Assembly: GCA_026418035.1 (NCBI GenBank)
Contig: JAOACC010000158.1
Span: forward strand, 1 to 33,690
Length of the DNA stretch: 33,690 nt
Source: a bacterium
GTDB lineage: Bacteria > DUMJ01
Direction of reading: 5' to 3'
The notes under the pieces were generated by a model, which saw nothing but the letters and a program-made list of their open reading frames with translations, was not told where the DNA came from and made no database searches. The translations under genes and the position numbers were made by a program. This document shows, in pieces, positions 1 to 7,942 of this stretch (the stretch's first letter is position 1; every line of letters starts with the position of its first letter).

Positions 1-65
1 CAGAAGTTTCTTAATAGAAATACTAAAAGCCACCTACCTAATATTTTACTTTCATCTCTAAACAT
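1..65 (-). CDS. Possible N-terminus of a gene running off the window
   Basis: An ATG on the minus strand opens a frame that stays open to the edge of the window, starting MFRDESKILGRWLLVF, which could be the start of a membrane protein. A GAGGAG-like sequence lies directly against this ATG with no spacing, so the start is doubtful. Only about 21 codons are visible and no family can be named. It could equally be chance. Confidence 0.2.
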   Translation of the reverse strand, partial: MFRDESKILGRWLLVFLLRNF

Positions 66-83
66 CTCCTCTTAACAAAGCAT

Positions 84-126
84 GAAGGGGAAATGCCTTC
101 CATAAAGCTGGAGGTACTTTCCCTTC
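84..126. terminator. Imperfect hairpin after the clostripain gene
   Basis: The arms 84-100 and 110-126 pair over about 16 bp with single-base bulges at 90 and 117 and a 9-nt loop. On the plus strand a short T run follows (GTTTTA); on the minus strand the tail is only moderately T-rich. It lies just beyond the stop of the minus-strand protease gene and may end transcription from one or both sides. The rest of 1-195 shows nothing else convincing. Confidence 0.4.
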
Positions 127-195
127 GTTTTATCCCGCACTAAAGTTTACAGAGCCCTTCTTTAATCTCTGCCAGACATTATAGCAAATTATCCT

Positions 196-1614
196 TTAGT
201 ATAAGTCATCTATCATTTCATCCCACTCTGTATCGTGAGCAAAATCTAGATTACGATAGTTGGCCAAGTCAGCAGTGGATGTTGGTAACCATATAGAAAT
301 ACCATGCGAGTTAGCCAAATTTGTTCCACTATGCCCCTCTGCAGTTATAACGTTAACTACTGCATTCATTACTGCCTGAGCTGCATTCTTTATAGAGGTA
401 GGCATAGAAGCATTATCTTTTAGTCTTTTAGCAAAGTCATAAAGGTCCTTATAATCTGAATAGTAGTAATGTTGAGTGCTACTTATTATTTCTTTTACTG
501 TTCCCCAAACACTTGAATTGTTTCTAATAGCATGAGCTAAGTCATTTGCTTTATAAGCCACTTCTCTGGAGTATAAAATCCTAGAAGACTGTGTAACGCC
601 TCCACCGGGATAAGAATCCATATATTTGTTTACTATTATTGTAGGTAGCTGAGATATAGCCATGTTAGGGTTGTTCTTTAATTCCTGGAGTATTGCATCA
701 TAGGGCCAACCATCCCCAGGTTCAGTTTCTTGGGAGGTAACAAGATAATAACCTTCATACATTATCTGATGAGCTACTTCTTCCATCTGCATGAGACAGG
801 CATCCATTCCTATAATATGAATTGGCCTATCTATAGAGTCAAAGACATTACCTAGTTCCACAGTATTTATAGACCCCCCATGATCATCATAAGAGATCCC
901 TTTTACAGCTTCTCCTACCTTTCTTCTCCAACCACCTCCATGATCCCAAATAACTAAGACATATCTGCTTGCAGGGTAATTAGTCATAGCCCACTCCACA
1001 AAGCTAAGAAGAACATTAGGGTCACCAAAGTCTTGTTCACCAAGGGTCTGTAAAGTTGTCAAACTTCCTTGATTAACCTTGTATCTCCAGCATCCAGATT
1101 CGTTATACTTGTCTAATTGAACTATGATATTCAGCTTATTAGTAGAGCCAACAGATTTCATCTCGTCTAAGTCACCTAATGCTGCACTTTCTAGATTATT
1201 ATCTCCATTCATATACACCATAAATGTCCACTTGATATCATTATTAACTTTGACTGTTACAGCCATAGACTCCGCAGTTTTTCCGCCAGAGGCATAGGCC
1301 TTTGCCTTTATAGAATAGGTACCATTAGCAAAAGTAGTGGTATCCCACTCGGTAGAGAAAGATGGAGGATAAGCAGTGAAAATACAAGGAGCATAAGGTC
1401 CACCAGTTATAGTAAATTCTACCCTTGTTACACTCGAAGCCAAAGAGCCAACTATACTAGCCTCTAGCTCAACCATATCACTCACAGTAGAACCACTAGC
1501 AGGATTAGTGATAACAACTAATAGTTCTATACAATTCTGGCAACTTCCACCCACCTGTCCCATAATAAAAATAACTAATACTAAAGCAAGAAACTTCCAA
1601 ACTAAAGCTTTCAT
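196..1614 (-). CDS. Secreted clostripain-family (peptidase C11) cysteine protease
   Basis: This is a 472-residue exported protein. Residues 1-25 form a signal peptide (basic start, then a long hydrophobic run); a Cys at 25 follows VGGS, a poor lipobox, so lipidation is uncertain. Residues about 32-123 look like an Ig-like or bacterial surface domain (NPASGSTVS opening). From about 128 the C11 fold begins (WTFMVYMNGDNNLE), with the catalytic His at 225 in VIWDHGGGW and the catalytic Cys at 273 in MDACLM, both intact. Clostripain-type enzymes cleave after Arg or Lys; that specificity is inferred from the family. The start has a GGAGGTGG site just upstream. It probably feeds peptides to the Opp-type importers nearby. 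It appears monocistronic, with promoter-like sequence 70-210 bases upstream. Confidence 0.9.
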   Translation of the reverse strand: MKALVWKFLALVLVIFIMGQVGGSCQNCIELLVVITNPASGSTVSDMVELEASIVGSLASSVTRVEFTITGGPYAPCIFTAYPPSFSTEWDTTTFANGTYSIKAKAYASGGKTAESMAVTVKVNNDIKWTFMVYMNGDNNLESAALGDLDEMKSVGSTNKLNIIVQLDKYNESGCWRYKVNQGSLTTLQTLGEQDFGDPNVLLSFVEWAMTNYPASRYVLVIWDHGGGWRRKVGEAVKGISYDDHGGSINTVELGNVFDSIDRPIHIIGMDACLMQMEEVAHQIMYEGYYLVTSQETEPGDGWPYDAILQELKNNPNMAISQLPTIIVNKYMDSYPGGGVTQSSRILYSREVAYKANDLAHAIRNNSSVWGTVKEIISSTQHYYYSDYKDLYDFAKRLKDNASMPTSIKNAAQAVMNAVVNVITAEGHSGTNLANSHGISIWLPTSTADLANYRNLDFAHDTEWDEMIDDLY

Positions 1615-1687
1615 CCTTCCACCTCCGACATAATTTTTAAAGCAAAATCTAAAACATAGACTTTTAATAGCGAGTTAATGGATTAAA

Positions 1688-1696
1688 ATTATATCA
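1688..1696 (-). promoter_or_regulatory. Extended -10 promoter element for the protease gene
   Basis: On the minus strand the sequence reads TGATATAAT, an extended -10 box, about 75 bases upstream of the protease start codon. No good -35 box is visible at the right spacing. It could serve alone or together with the stronger upstream promoter at 1828-1855. Confidence 0.35.
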
Positions 1697-1827
1697 AACT
1701 ATTAGAAAGGGTACCTTGAAAAGAAAATTACTTGAATAGCTATTTAAAAGTCGCCCAGCTTTAAGATAGATCAAAGTTATTTTATATGTGCTCTCTTTCT
1801 CACCTCCTCGTATATAACTTCAATTAC

Positions 1828-1855
1828 ATTATATCACTAGGCAATAAAATGTCAA
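1828..1855 (-). promoter_or_regulatory. Strong sigma70-like promoter upstream of the protease gene
   Basis: On the minus strand a perfect TTGACA (1850-1855) is followed after 16 bases by TATAAT (1828-1833), with an extended TG element. Transcription would start near 1821, giving a leader of roughly 200 bases before the clostripain ATG. The leader holds a GAGGAGGTGA ribosome-site-like sequence near 1800 with no well-spaced start codon after it. Confidence 0.6.
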
Positions 1856-1881
1856 AAAAACAATCTTATACAAGTAATAAG

Positions 1882-2913
1882 CTACCCTACAAGGATCTTA
1901 CTGCCAACTTGCCTAAAAGAACCTCTAAAGTCACTTTCCTCAAGCATAAGGTGAGAGTCAAGGTCGCAGAAGTCAAAACATCCTATTCCACAAGCAAACT
2001 GAACACTCTGATTAATACCTATACTAGACTCACTTACGCATCCTATCATCAATTTTATATTAGCTGTCTTAGCTAGCTCAACTATAGCTATTGCATCTGA
2101 TATACCACTTTTCATAAGCTTTATATTAAACATATCAACCGCCTCTTCTTTGATTAGTTTTAAGGCGTTGTATTTAGTTTTCAATGATTCATCAGCACAA
2201 ATAGGAAAAGGGGAATTAAATCTAACATATTTAAGACCTTCTATGTCATATCTACTGACTGGTTGTTCAAAAACCGATATATCTATTCCATTAGAGTAGA
2301 GCTTCTTTACAAAATAAACAGCATCTTTTAGTGTATAGTTTTCATTAGCATCTACTATATATCTACAACCCTCGGTGTTTCTGCAAATCTCATAAACTGC
2401 TTCTAGATCTTTATTTAGGTCTTCTCCTACCTTTATCTTTATAATCCTAAAACCTTCCTTATATATCTCAATCGCTTCTTCAATCCTATCCTCTATAGAT
2501 CGAACAGAAACGGTTCTATCTGTTTCTATCTCATTCTTTACTCCGCCAAAGAATTCCCATGCATCAATTTCACATTCTTTACATAATGCATCAATTACAG
2601 CAAACTGCACTCCTGCCTTAAGGCTAGGAGAAGAGAGTAGTTTATCTGTTATATTGAATATCTCTCGATAATGCCTAATTTCTTTATCTAAAATCATATC
2701 TTTAACTTTTGATTCTAAAGCCAATATCATCTCTGGGGTCTCTCCGTTTATCCTAAATGATGGTGCCGATTCCCCGTATCCTACAATCCCACTTTCGGTA
2801 ATAACCTCTATCTCTATATTTTCAGTCTCTGTAACAAAACCATATGCTATACAGAAAGGTCTCTTATAAGTGTATTTCTTAAGAATAAACCGTATATCTT
2901 TTATCCTACTCAT
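1882..2913 (-). CDS. Dipeptide epimerase of the enolase superfamily (L-Ala-D/L-Glu epimerase type)
   Basis: The 343-residue protein has the capping domain and barrel of the muconate-lactonizing subgroup. The KxK motif is at 159-161 (IIKIKVGED), the metal ligands at Asp188 (VDANEN), Glu216 (FEQPV) and Asp241 (ADES), and the opposing catalytic Lys at 265 (NIKLMKSG), so the full two-base active site is present. Enzymes of this type invert the second residue of dipeptides such as L-Ala-D-Glu from murein; the exact substrate cannot be read from sequence. It is 25 bases downstream of the glycosidase gene and probably co-transcribed with it. Together with the downstream secreted protease it suggests peptide or murein fragment use. 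A related MLE-type enzyme with another substrate is the main alternative. Confidence 0.85.
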   Translation of the reverse strand: MSRIKDIRFILKKYTYKRPFCIAYGFVTETENIEIEVITESGIVGYGESAPSFRINGETPEMILALESKVKDMILDKEIRHYREIFNITDKLLSSPSLKAGVQFAVIDALCKECEIDAWEFFGGVKNEIETDRTVSVRSIEDRIEEAIEIYKEGFRIIKIKVGEDLNKDLEAVYEICRNTEGCRYIVDANENYTLKDAVYFVKKLYSNGIDISVFEQPVSRYDIEGLKYVRFNSPFPICADESLKTKYNALKLIKEEAVDMFNIKLMKSGISDAIAIVELAKTANIKLMIGCVSESSIGINQSVQFACGIGCFDFCDLDSHLMLEESDFRGSFRQVGSKILVG

Positions 2914-2938
2914 ATCTCCCTCATAATATCACAAAAAT

Positions 2939-4555
2939 CTATTCTTCCACTAAGACAACTTTTACTACCCCTATATCAGGATGAACCCATATCCCAAAGT
3001 CACTCTCATCTCCATTTCTTTTTTTAGTTGTAATCCAATTACCATTACTATCAAAGTAACCCTCCTCTACTGAGATATAATTTATATCTCTTGGTTTTAT
3101 AAAATCACTACTGTAAGAAACTGAAAGTGGACCTCTAATCATATCCTTTCTATGCAATAAAACTCTAAAGCCACCACCTAATATATAGAATTCTCTTTCT
3201 CCGGCCTGAACTATTAAGCCTCTACCTCTTTCTTCCATTACCTTTTCTCTATAACGGAAGTCTAAAAATCCTACATTAGGGTCAACCTGGTGAGTATATG
3301 GGTCTAGTTGAAAAAATCTGACAAAACCAACGTATTTCCCCAAATCTATCCTCTGCTCAGTCATATATTCTTCCTGAATAACAGAATGAATCTTGCCGGT
3401 ATTATGATACTTAACAATGAGAGGTATTGCAGAAGATAATGCTTTAAAGCTACTTACTATAGGCTTAGCCAGAGGTTTTACTAGACCATTCTCATCTAAG
3501 ATGCTTTCTATGCCAAAGATATGAAATCCAATAGCATTGTAATCAGCGATTGCTCGAAACATATTAAGCGAATTACTTTCATCTACAGATGACTCTGGAA
3601 TGAAAAGTAGATTATCTTCTCGATTATAAAGGTTACAAAAATCACAGTAACCCTTTTGATTACGTACATAAATATCTGGGGCAATAAGGTCTATATTCTT
3701 TGCAGTCCACTTCCATATATCTAATACCTTAGGAACTGCTCCTCCAGAGGGATAATTTATTCCAGGGATATCCCAATCAGTAGCTAACCAGACATTTACA
3801 TACATAGGGATATCATAGAGTTTCTTTCCTTCCTCTGCTATTCTATCTATATATTTACCTATACTCCAAGCGGTAAAGAATTCTTCCGCATTGTACCCAA
3901 AAAGGTCCTGCCAGGAGCCATTATCTTTAGAACCATTCTCTTTCCATATACTGTAAACTATGCTACTAGAATTATCTATCATAGCTTCGATTATGTCTCT
4001 AGGTACTAAGCTTTGAAATTCTCTCTCTGCTACCTCGCTGTAATCTCTCTTTGCTCCGCCCATAATGCCAGGTTCATTTTCCACTTGAATTGCAATTACT
4101 GTTCTATTCTGTTCATCTACCTCTTTTATATGCTTTAATAACGCAGAGAATGCTTTTATATCAGCATTTAGGTTATCCTCACAATGAGATGAAAGTACTG
4201 AGATAGGTATTTCTTCTCTAGTAATCACTCTCTTAAATCTCTTAGGATTATTCTTTACCCAAGATGGGGTATACTTCATAGTTCCATTCTTCCAGGTCCC
4301 AAACCAAAGAAATATCAATTTTAGATTATGCTTTTGAGTTTCTTCTATTATCTGATCTACTATAGAAAAGTTAAAATGCCCCTCTTCAGGTTCTATAAGC
4401 TCCCAATACACTGGAATCTCAACAGTATTGGCATTTATCGCTTCCAATGCTTTCCAAGCTATTTCTAAGTCTCTTATACTATAGGCACTAGAATTATGAA
4501 CCTGTCCACCCAAGGGGAAAAATGATTGATTATTAACCTTGAAAATTGTCTTCAT
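2939..4555 (-). CDS. GH35-like beta-galactosidase-type glycosidase (DUF5597-like C-terminus)
   Basis: I set the start at the ATG reading MKTIFKVNN, six codons inside the longest frame, because the GGAGGTGG site ends just before it and the upstream TTG lies inside that site. The 538-residue protein has no signal peptide and so is cytoplasmic. Residues 1-350 form a TIM barrel: NANTVEIPVYWELIEPEEG near 42-60, the acid/base in QVENEPG (Glu161) and a probable nucleophile in FIPESS (Glu321). The C-terminal 150 residues are beta-rich with LGGGFRVLLHR, as in GH35 relatives carrying a DUF5597 domain. It probably releases galactose or a related sugar from imported oligosaccharides; the sugar is not certain. 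It lies 29 bases after the chromate-transporter pair. Confidence 0.75.
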   Translation of the reverse strand: MKTIFKVNNQSFFPLGGQVHNSSAYSIRDLEIAWKALEAINANTVEIPVYWELIEPEEGHFNFSIVDQIIEETQKHNLKLIFLWFGTWKNGTMKYTPSWVKNNPKRFKRVITREEIPISVLSSHCEDNLNADIKAFSALLKHIKEVDEQNRTVIAIQVENEPGIMGGAKRDYSEVAEREFQSLVPRDIIEAMIDNSSSIVYSIWKENGSKDNGSWQDLFGYNAEEFFTAWSIGKYIDRIAEEGKKLYDIPMYVNVWLATDWDIPGINYPSGGAVPKVLDIWKWTAKNIDLIAPDIYVRNQKGYCDFCNLYNREDNLLFIPESSVDESNSLNMFRAIADYNAIGFHIFGIESILDENGLVKPLAKPIVSSFKALSSAIPLIVKYHNTGKIHSVIQEEYMTEQRIDLGKYVGFVRFFQLDPYTHQVDPNVGFLDFRYREKVMEERGRGLIVQAGEREFYILGGGFRVLLHRKDMIRGPLSVSYSSDFIKPRDINYISVEEGYFDSNGNWITTKKRNGDESDFGIWVHPDIGVVKVVLVEE

Positions 4556-4584
4556 AAAATCTACCACCTCCAAAAGATAAATTT

Positions 4585-5109
4585 CTATGAATATATAACT
4601 ATTCCTACTATTCCAGCCAGTATAAGCACTAAAATTGGATCCAATTTCTTGGTTCTTAAGATAATAAAGCTTATTATAGCTATAATCAACCCTTTTATTT
4701 CAGTAATCCCTCCACCTTTTACTAGAGAATAAGCAGCAGAAGCAATTAAAGCAACAACTGCAGGTCTCAATCCCTTTATAACATTATTAACCCATATATT
4801 TGTCTCAAATTTCTTTAGAAACCTGACCACAATAAGAACAAGCATTACTGGAGGAAGACATACTGAGATGGTAGCGATAGCAGAACCTATAACTCCACCA
4901 ACTTTGTAACCAACAAAAGTAGCAGCATTAATAGCTATGGGTCCTGGGGTAAGCTGTGAGATAGTAACTACCTCCAAAAACTCTTTGTGAGTAAGCCAGT
5001 GTAAGTTATTAACTACTTCCTTCTCTATAAGAGGCAATATCGCATATCCCCCACCAAACGCAAAGAGTCCTATTTGAGCAAAGGCTAAAAAGAGTCTAAA
5101 TAAAATCAT
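4585..5109 (-). CDS. chrA: Chromate transporter, short subunit 2 (ChrA family)
   Basis: A 174-residue membrane protein opening with RLFLAFAQIGLFAFGGGYA and carrying PLIEKEVV and QLTPGPIAINAATFVGYKVGG, the standard motifs of a half-length ChrA. Short ChrA proteins work as pairs with opposite topology, and here the partner gene lies directly upstream with a 4-bp ATGA overlap. Family members export chromate or a related oxyanion in exchange for protons; in strict anaerobes the real substrate is often unknown. Placement in a run with a glycosidase and dipeptide epimerase is unexpected and gives no clear clue. Confidence 0.85.
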   Translation of the reverse strand: MILFRLFLAFAQIGLFAFGGGYAILPLIEKEVVNNLHWLTHKEFLEVVTISQLTPGPIAINAATFVGYKVGGVIGSAIATISVCLPPVMLVLIVVRFLKKFETNIWVNNVIKGLRPAVVALIASAAYSLVKGGGITEIKGLIIAIISFIILRTKKLDPILVLILAGIVGIVIYS

Positions 5110-5669
5110 CTCTTCTCTCCTAGAATTATCCCCAAGATTGCTGATATCAATATCGCCAATATAGGATGGATCTTAAAATATACAAGTAAAAGGAATAAAA
5201 CCATAGTTATTATGAGTTCCCTATATCTTTTCAAAGCACTCTTACCTATATCTATTACTGCACTTGCAATAAGAGCAACTATAGCAGGATTTGCCCCTTT
5301 AAAGAAATTCTGAACCAGCTTAAGATCTCTGAATCTCAAGAAGAACATAGCTATAATTAATATCGAGATAAAAGAGGGAAGTATAGCCCCAGCCAAAGCC
5401 ATTAATGAACCAAGCTTACCACAGAGTTTATGCCCAACATAGGTAGCAATATTTATTGCGATTGGTCCAGGAAGGCTTTGAGATACAGCTATTCCATCTA
5501 TAAAGTCTTCCGAAGAAATCCAACCCTTCTTTTCCACCACTTCATTCTTTATAAGAGGGAGCATTGCATAACCTCCCCCCCAAGTAAATGCACCTATCTT
5601 AAAAAATACAGTAAAGATAGAAATAAGTAAATCAAGCTTTGACTTTACATTATCTCTTACATCCATCAC
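5106..5669 (-). CDS. chrA: Chromate transporter, short subunit 1 (ChrA family)
   Basis: A 187-residue membrane protein with the same motif order as its neighbour: FFKIGAFTWGGGYAMLPLI, then WISSEDFIDGIAVSQSLPGPIAINIATYVG. It has about five hydrophobic segments and a Lys/Arg-rich end. It is the first gene of the minus-strand run that continues through the second subunit, the glycosidase and the epimerase. The start codon pair MMD is preceded by AGAGGTTGTG. TATAAT-like sequences lie between 5690 and 5730 but no single promoter stands out. Confidence 0.85.
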   Translation of the reverse strand: MMDVRDNVKSKLDLLISIFTVFFKIGAFTWGGGYAMLPLIKNEVVEKKGWISSEDFIDGIAVSQSLPGPIAINIATYVGHKLCGKLGSLMALAGAILPSFISILIIAMFFLRFRDLKLVQNFFKGANPAIVALIASAVIDIGKSALKRYRELIITMVLFLLLVYFKIHPILAILISAILGIILGEKR

Positions 5670-5830
5670 AACCTCTGTTAGTAAAAATTATATCTCCTAT
5701 TATAACTTATCCATCAAGGATTATAGGAATCTTTCAGAATTTTATATTTGACTATGACTCCATTTTCATCCCGTTGGTATAAAAAATAAATGAGTAAATT
5801 ATCAAAGATGCAAAGAGATACGTTCAATAG

Positions 5831-5935
5831 AAGCTACAGAAAACAAAGAGAGAATTAATAACTAACAAGATAGAATGTATAGATTGTCTTAAATGCGAAA
5901 ATATATGTTCAAGAGGGGCTCCAAATTGCATATAG
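5831..5935 (+). pseudogene. Possible remnant of a 4Fe-4S protein C-terminus
   Basis: In the 280-base gap between two minus-strand genes, a 34-codon plus-strand frame with no start codon ends in IECIDCLKCENICSRG followed by APNCI. The spacing CX2CX2CX3C is that of a ferredoxin-type cluster. A start-bearing frame (ATG at 5790, MSKLSKMQRDTFNRS) runs into it in a different phase, so a frameshifted small gene is possible. No ribosome site is visible. The terminator hairpin of the neighbouring gene overlaps its end. Chance similarity cannot be excluded. Confidence 0.25.
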
Positions 5936-5945
5936 AGCCCCTCTT
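5911..5945 (-). terminator. Terminator hairpin of the fluoride operon
   Basis: A perfect 11-bp inverted repeat (arms 5911-5921 and 5935-5945) starts five bases beyond the stop of the sugar-isomerase-like gene. The minus-strand tail is A/T-rich but not a clean T run. Confidence 0.6.
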
Positions 5946-5949
5946 CTTC

Positions 5950-6798
5950 CTAAGACAGTTTAATTGCCTGATTTAATAACTGAATACTAGCTAAGATACC
6001 CTCTTCCGAAGAAGCCTTACCCTCAAACTCTATAGAGAGATAGCCACTATAACCAACATTCTTAAGCATTCTAACTATCTTTACATAGTCGGGATTAAGG
6101 TTAAAATCATAGAAGATTCCACCACCCCAATAAGTCTTTGCATGGACAAGGACAGTATATGGAACAAGGGCAGATAACTGTTCATAGGTATTCTCTCTAA
6201 AGTTTCCACAATCTAAACAGACCCTTAACCACTTACTGTCGACACCATTTACTATATCTAATACACCCTTAGCAGAATAAGTAAGCCCCCAGTGATTTTC
6301 CACAGCTAGAACAATGCCATACTGGCTAGCAAACTCTGTGCATTCTTTAAAGCATTCTATATTCCATTCCACCCCTTGCTCATATGAATATCCAGGTAAA
6401 GGCGGTTCTTTACCATCTAAAGCCATAAGTTCTATAAAATCTTTAATTGTTCCCCATCTACCTCCAAAAACTCTTATAATAGGAGCTCCCAGCTTAGACG
6501 CTATAACTATCCATTTCTTGACCTTTTCTACTTCTGACTTTCTTACCTCTGGATCTGGATTTACAAAGTTGTTATGAACAGAAAGAGCATAGATATCTTG
6601 TGAGTTAGAAACCGCTAATTGCTTAATCTTTGATACATACTCATCAGTATCCGAAGTAAACTGAACAGCCAAAAGCTCTAAACCATCAAGCCCATACTTA
6701 TAAGCTAATGAAAACATATCCTCTAAAGTAAGATTAGCCTCTTCTGGTCTTCCATAGTTAAATCTTTTAAAAGAATAACTAGAGCTTCCTATACGCAT
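5950..6798 (-). CDS. Sugar phosphate isomerase/epimerase-like TIM-barrel protein
   Basis: This 282-residue protein belongs to the xylose-isomerase-like AP endonuclease 2 barrel superfamily. It opens MRIGSSSYSFKRFNYG and carries the usual metal-site residues in order: HNN near 98, ENHWGLTY (Glu), DCGNF (Asp), VHAK (His) and a final IEFEG (Glu). Family members isomerise or epimerise sugars, myo-inosose or hydroxypyruvate; the substrate here is unknown. It has no signal peptide. The gene lies 27 bases after crcB and so is probably read from the fluoride-controlled transcript, which is odd for a sugar enzyme; an internal promoter may exist. Confidence 0.75.
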   Translation of the reverse strand: MRIGSSSYSFKRFNYGRPEEANLTLEDMFSLAYKYGLDGLELLAVQFTSDTDEYVSKIKQLAVSNSQDIYALSVHNNFVNPDPEVRKSEVEKVKKWIVIASKLGAPIIRVFGGRWGTIKDFIELMALDGKEPPLPGYSYEQGVEWNIECFKECTEFASQYGIVLAVENHWGLTYSAKGVLDIVNGVDSKWLRVCLDCGNFRENTYEQLSALVPYTVLVHAKTYWGGGIFYDFNLNPDYVKIVRMLKNVGYSGYLSIEFEGKASSEEGILASIQLLNQAIKLS

Positions 6799-6825
6799 TT
6801 ACATCCCTCCTAAATTCTATCCATT

Positions 6826-7194
6826 CTACTTTACTATTCTAGCACCAAACTCAATAGCTCCTAAAGATAGCAAAAGGTTAAGAATTATATTATTAAAAGC
6901 CAAGAGATATTTTCCAGATTTAAAATAACTAATAGTCTCTACCCCAAAGGTAGAGAATGTAGTAAATGCCCCCAAAAAGCCAACCATAATAATAGTTTTA
7001 GTTATATCAGGTATATCTAGCTTTTTACTAAATAGTGTTAGAAATGCTCCTGCCAAAAAACAGCCAGTTACATTTACTACAAGACTCACAAATGGGAATT
7101 TCCCTCCAAAATTCAACTTAATCCACTGAGACACTACATACCTCATTACTGCACCCAAAAAACCTCCGATACCAACTGCGACTAGTTCGCTCAA
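6826..7194 (-). CDS. crcB: Fluoride channel Fluc (CrcB)
   Basis: A 122-residue protein with four hydrophobic segments, typical of the family, which forms dual-topology dimers in the inner membrane that let fluoride leave the cell. The signature motifs are GGFLGAVMRY near 10-19, VNVTGCFLAG near 41-50 (pore Asn) and GFLGAFTTFSTF near 73-84 (the Phe box). The gene sits 12 bases after a DUF6062-type gene and both follow a fluoride riboswitch at 7895-7942, so its expression should rise when fluoride is present. Confidence 0.95.
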   Translation of the reverse strand: MSELVAVGIGGFLGAVMRYVVSQWIKLNFGGKFPFVSLVVNVTGCFLAGAFLTLFSKKLDIPDITKTIIMVGFLGAFTTFSTFGVETISYFKSGKYLLAFNNIILNLLLSLGAIEFGARIVK

Positions 7195-7206
7195 AGTTAT
7201 TCCCTC

Positions 7207-7836
7207 CTATTTTAGTCTTAAGATTTCAATAGCCCTTATCCAGCTATCTGCCTCTATTCCAATTGGTTCTTCTCTAAATCTATAATCTTGTTTTCTTATG
7301 AATTCTGAAAGTTGACTCGAAAGCTCTTTAAGTTTTAAAGCAGTTAACTCTAAAAAGATTTCGCTAATCTCTCTATCTTTAGAAAGTGTCAAGACTTTAG
7401 AAAGATGAAACATACAAAGTCCCTCAGAATCTCTATAAATCTGATAAAAATTACGCTCTTTTATGTTCTTTACTAATTCTTCTAATATTCGCCCTTCTAC
7501 ATCTTCTAACACCTCACATATAAGACACTTCCTATTGGAAGATAATGTTCCTTGTGTATTTAGAGTCTTATAATATGCGTCCATAAGGTCTTTATATATG
7601 ATAGAGATACCTAAAGCATATCCTCTATATCCAAATCTGAGTAATTTTTTAGAATGTTCTTTACAGAATCCACCAGAATCTATTAACCTTCCCCTAAGAT
7701 TAGTATCGTTTACACTTTCATATAAAAGATTATCTATATATTTATCAGTGTACGTCTCTAATAAAAGACATACTGGACAACCTCTCTCTTTCATAGCATC
7801 TAACAATTCATAATAGGTATTGCTCTTTATATTCAT
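7207..7836 (-). CDS. DUF6062-type protein with two CX2C...CX2H modules
   Basis: A 209-residue soluble protein of unknown function. It shows an internal duplication: Cys20/Cys23 (CPVC) with Cys58/His61 (CKEH), then Cys104/Cys107 (CLIC) with Cys141/His144 (CMFH), with 33-34 residues between each half. This pattern suggests two zinc (or other metal) sites of three Cys and one His. The rest is mainly helical and charged. It is the first gene after the fluoride riboswitch and lies 12 bases before crcB, so it is made together with the fluoride channel. A role in fluoride stress is an inference from this position only. The family name is from my recollection of similar proteins and is moderately sure. 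Confidence 0.7.
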   Translation of the reverse strand: MNIKSNTYYELLDAMKERGCPVCLLLETYTDKYIDNLLYESVNDTNLRGRLIDSGGFCKEHSKKLLRFGYRGYALGISIIYKDLMDAYYKTLNTQGTLSSNRKCLICEVLEDVEGRILEELVKNIKERNFYQIYRDSEGLCMFHLSKVLTLSKDREISEIFLELTALKLKELSSQLSEFIRKQDYRFREEPIGIEADSWIRAIEILRLK

Positions 7837-7864
7837 ACTTACCCCTCTATTAATGTTAATTTAA

Positions 7865-7903
7865 TAAAAAAAGCTCCTACAGAACAGATGTCCTGTAGGA
7901 GCT
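7865..7903 (-). terminator. Riboswitch expression-platform terminator
   Basis: A perfect 11-bp stem (arms 7872-7882 and 7893-7903) is followed on the minus strand by TTTTTT. The 3' end of the aptamer (AGCUCCUAC) lies inside the first arm as transcribed, so ligand-stabilised pseudoknot pairing would prevent terminator formation: an ON switch. Confidence 0.9.
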
Positions 7904-7942
7904 ATCAGCCCATTTAAGGCAATTAGGCGAGCTCCATCGCCT
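7895..7942 (-). promoter_or_regulatory. Fluoride riboswitch (crcB motif) aptamer
   Basis: As RNA on the minus strand the element starts AGGCGAUGGAGCUCGCCU: a 6-bp P1 stem (AGGCGA with UCGCCU) whose loop GGAGCU can pair perfectly with AGCUCC near the 3' end, forming the known pseudoknot. Between them lie UAAUUGCC, a loop, and GGGCUGAU before the final GCUCCUAC. Order and key conserved bases (GGCGAUG, CUGAU, CUCCUAC-type end) match the fluoride aptamer consensus. It directly precedes the DUF6062-type gene and crcB. Confidence 0.93.

Noticed and set aside
1790-1815. Short leader peptide frame starting at GTG after GAGGAG on the minus strand
   Set aside because: The GTG is inside the ribosome-site-like sequence itself, and the eight-codon peptide has no run of regulatory codons.
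1786-2076. Plus-strand 96-codon frame with a strong-looking ribosome site region
   Set aside because: Most of it lies antisense to the dipeptide epimerase gene, which has a complete active site; no recognisable protein and no start with a spaced ribosome site.
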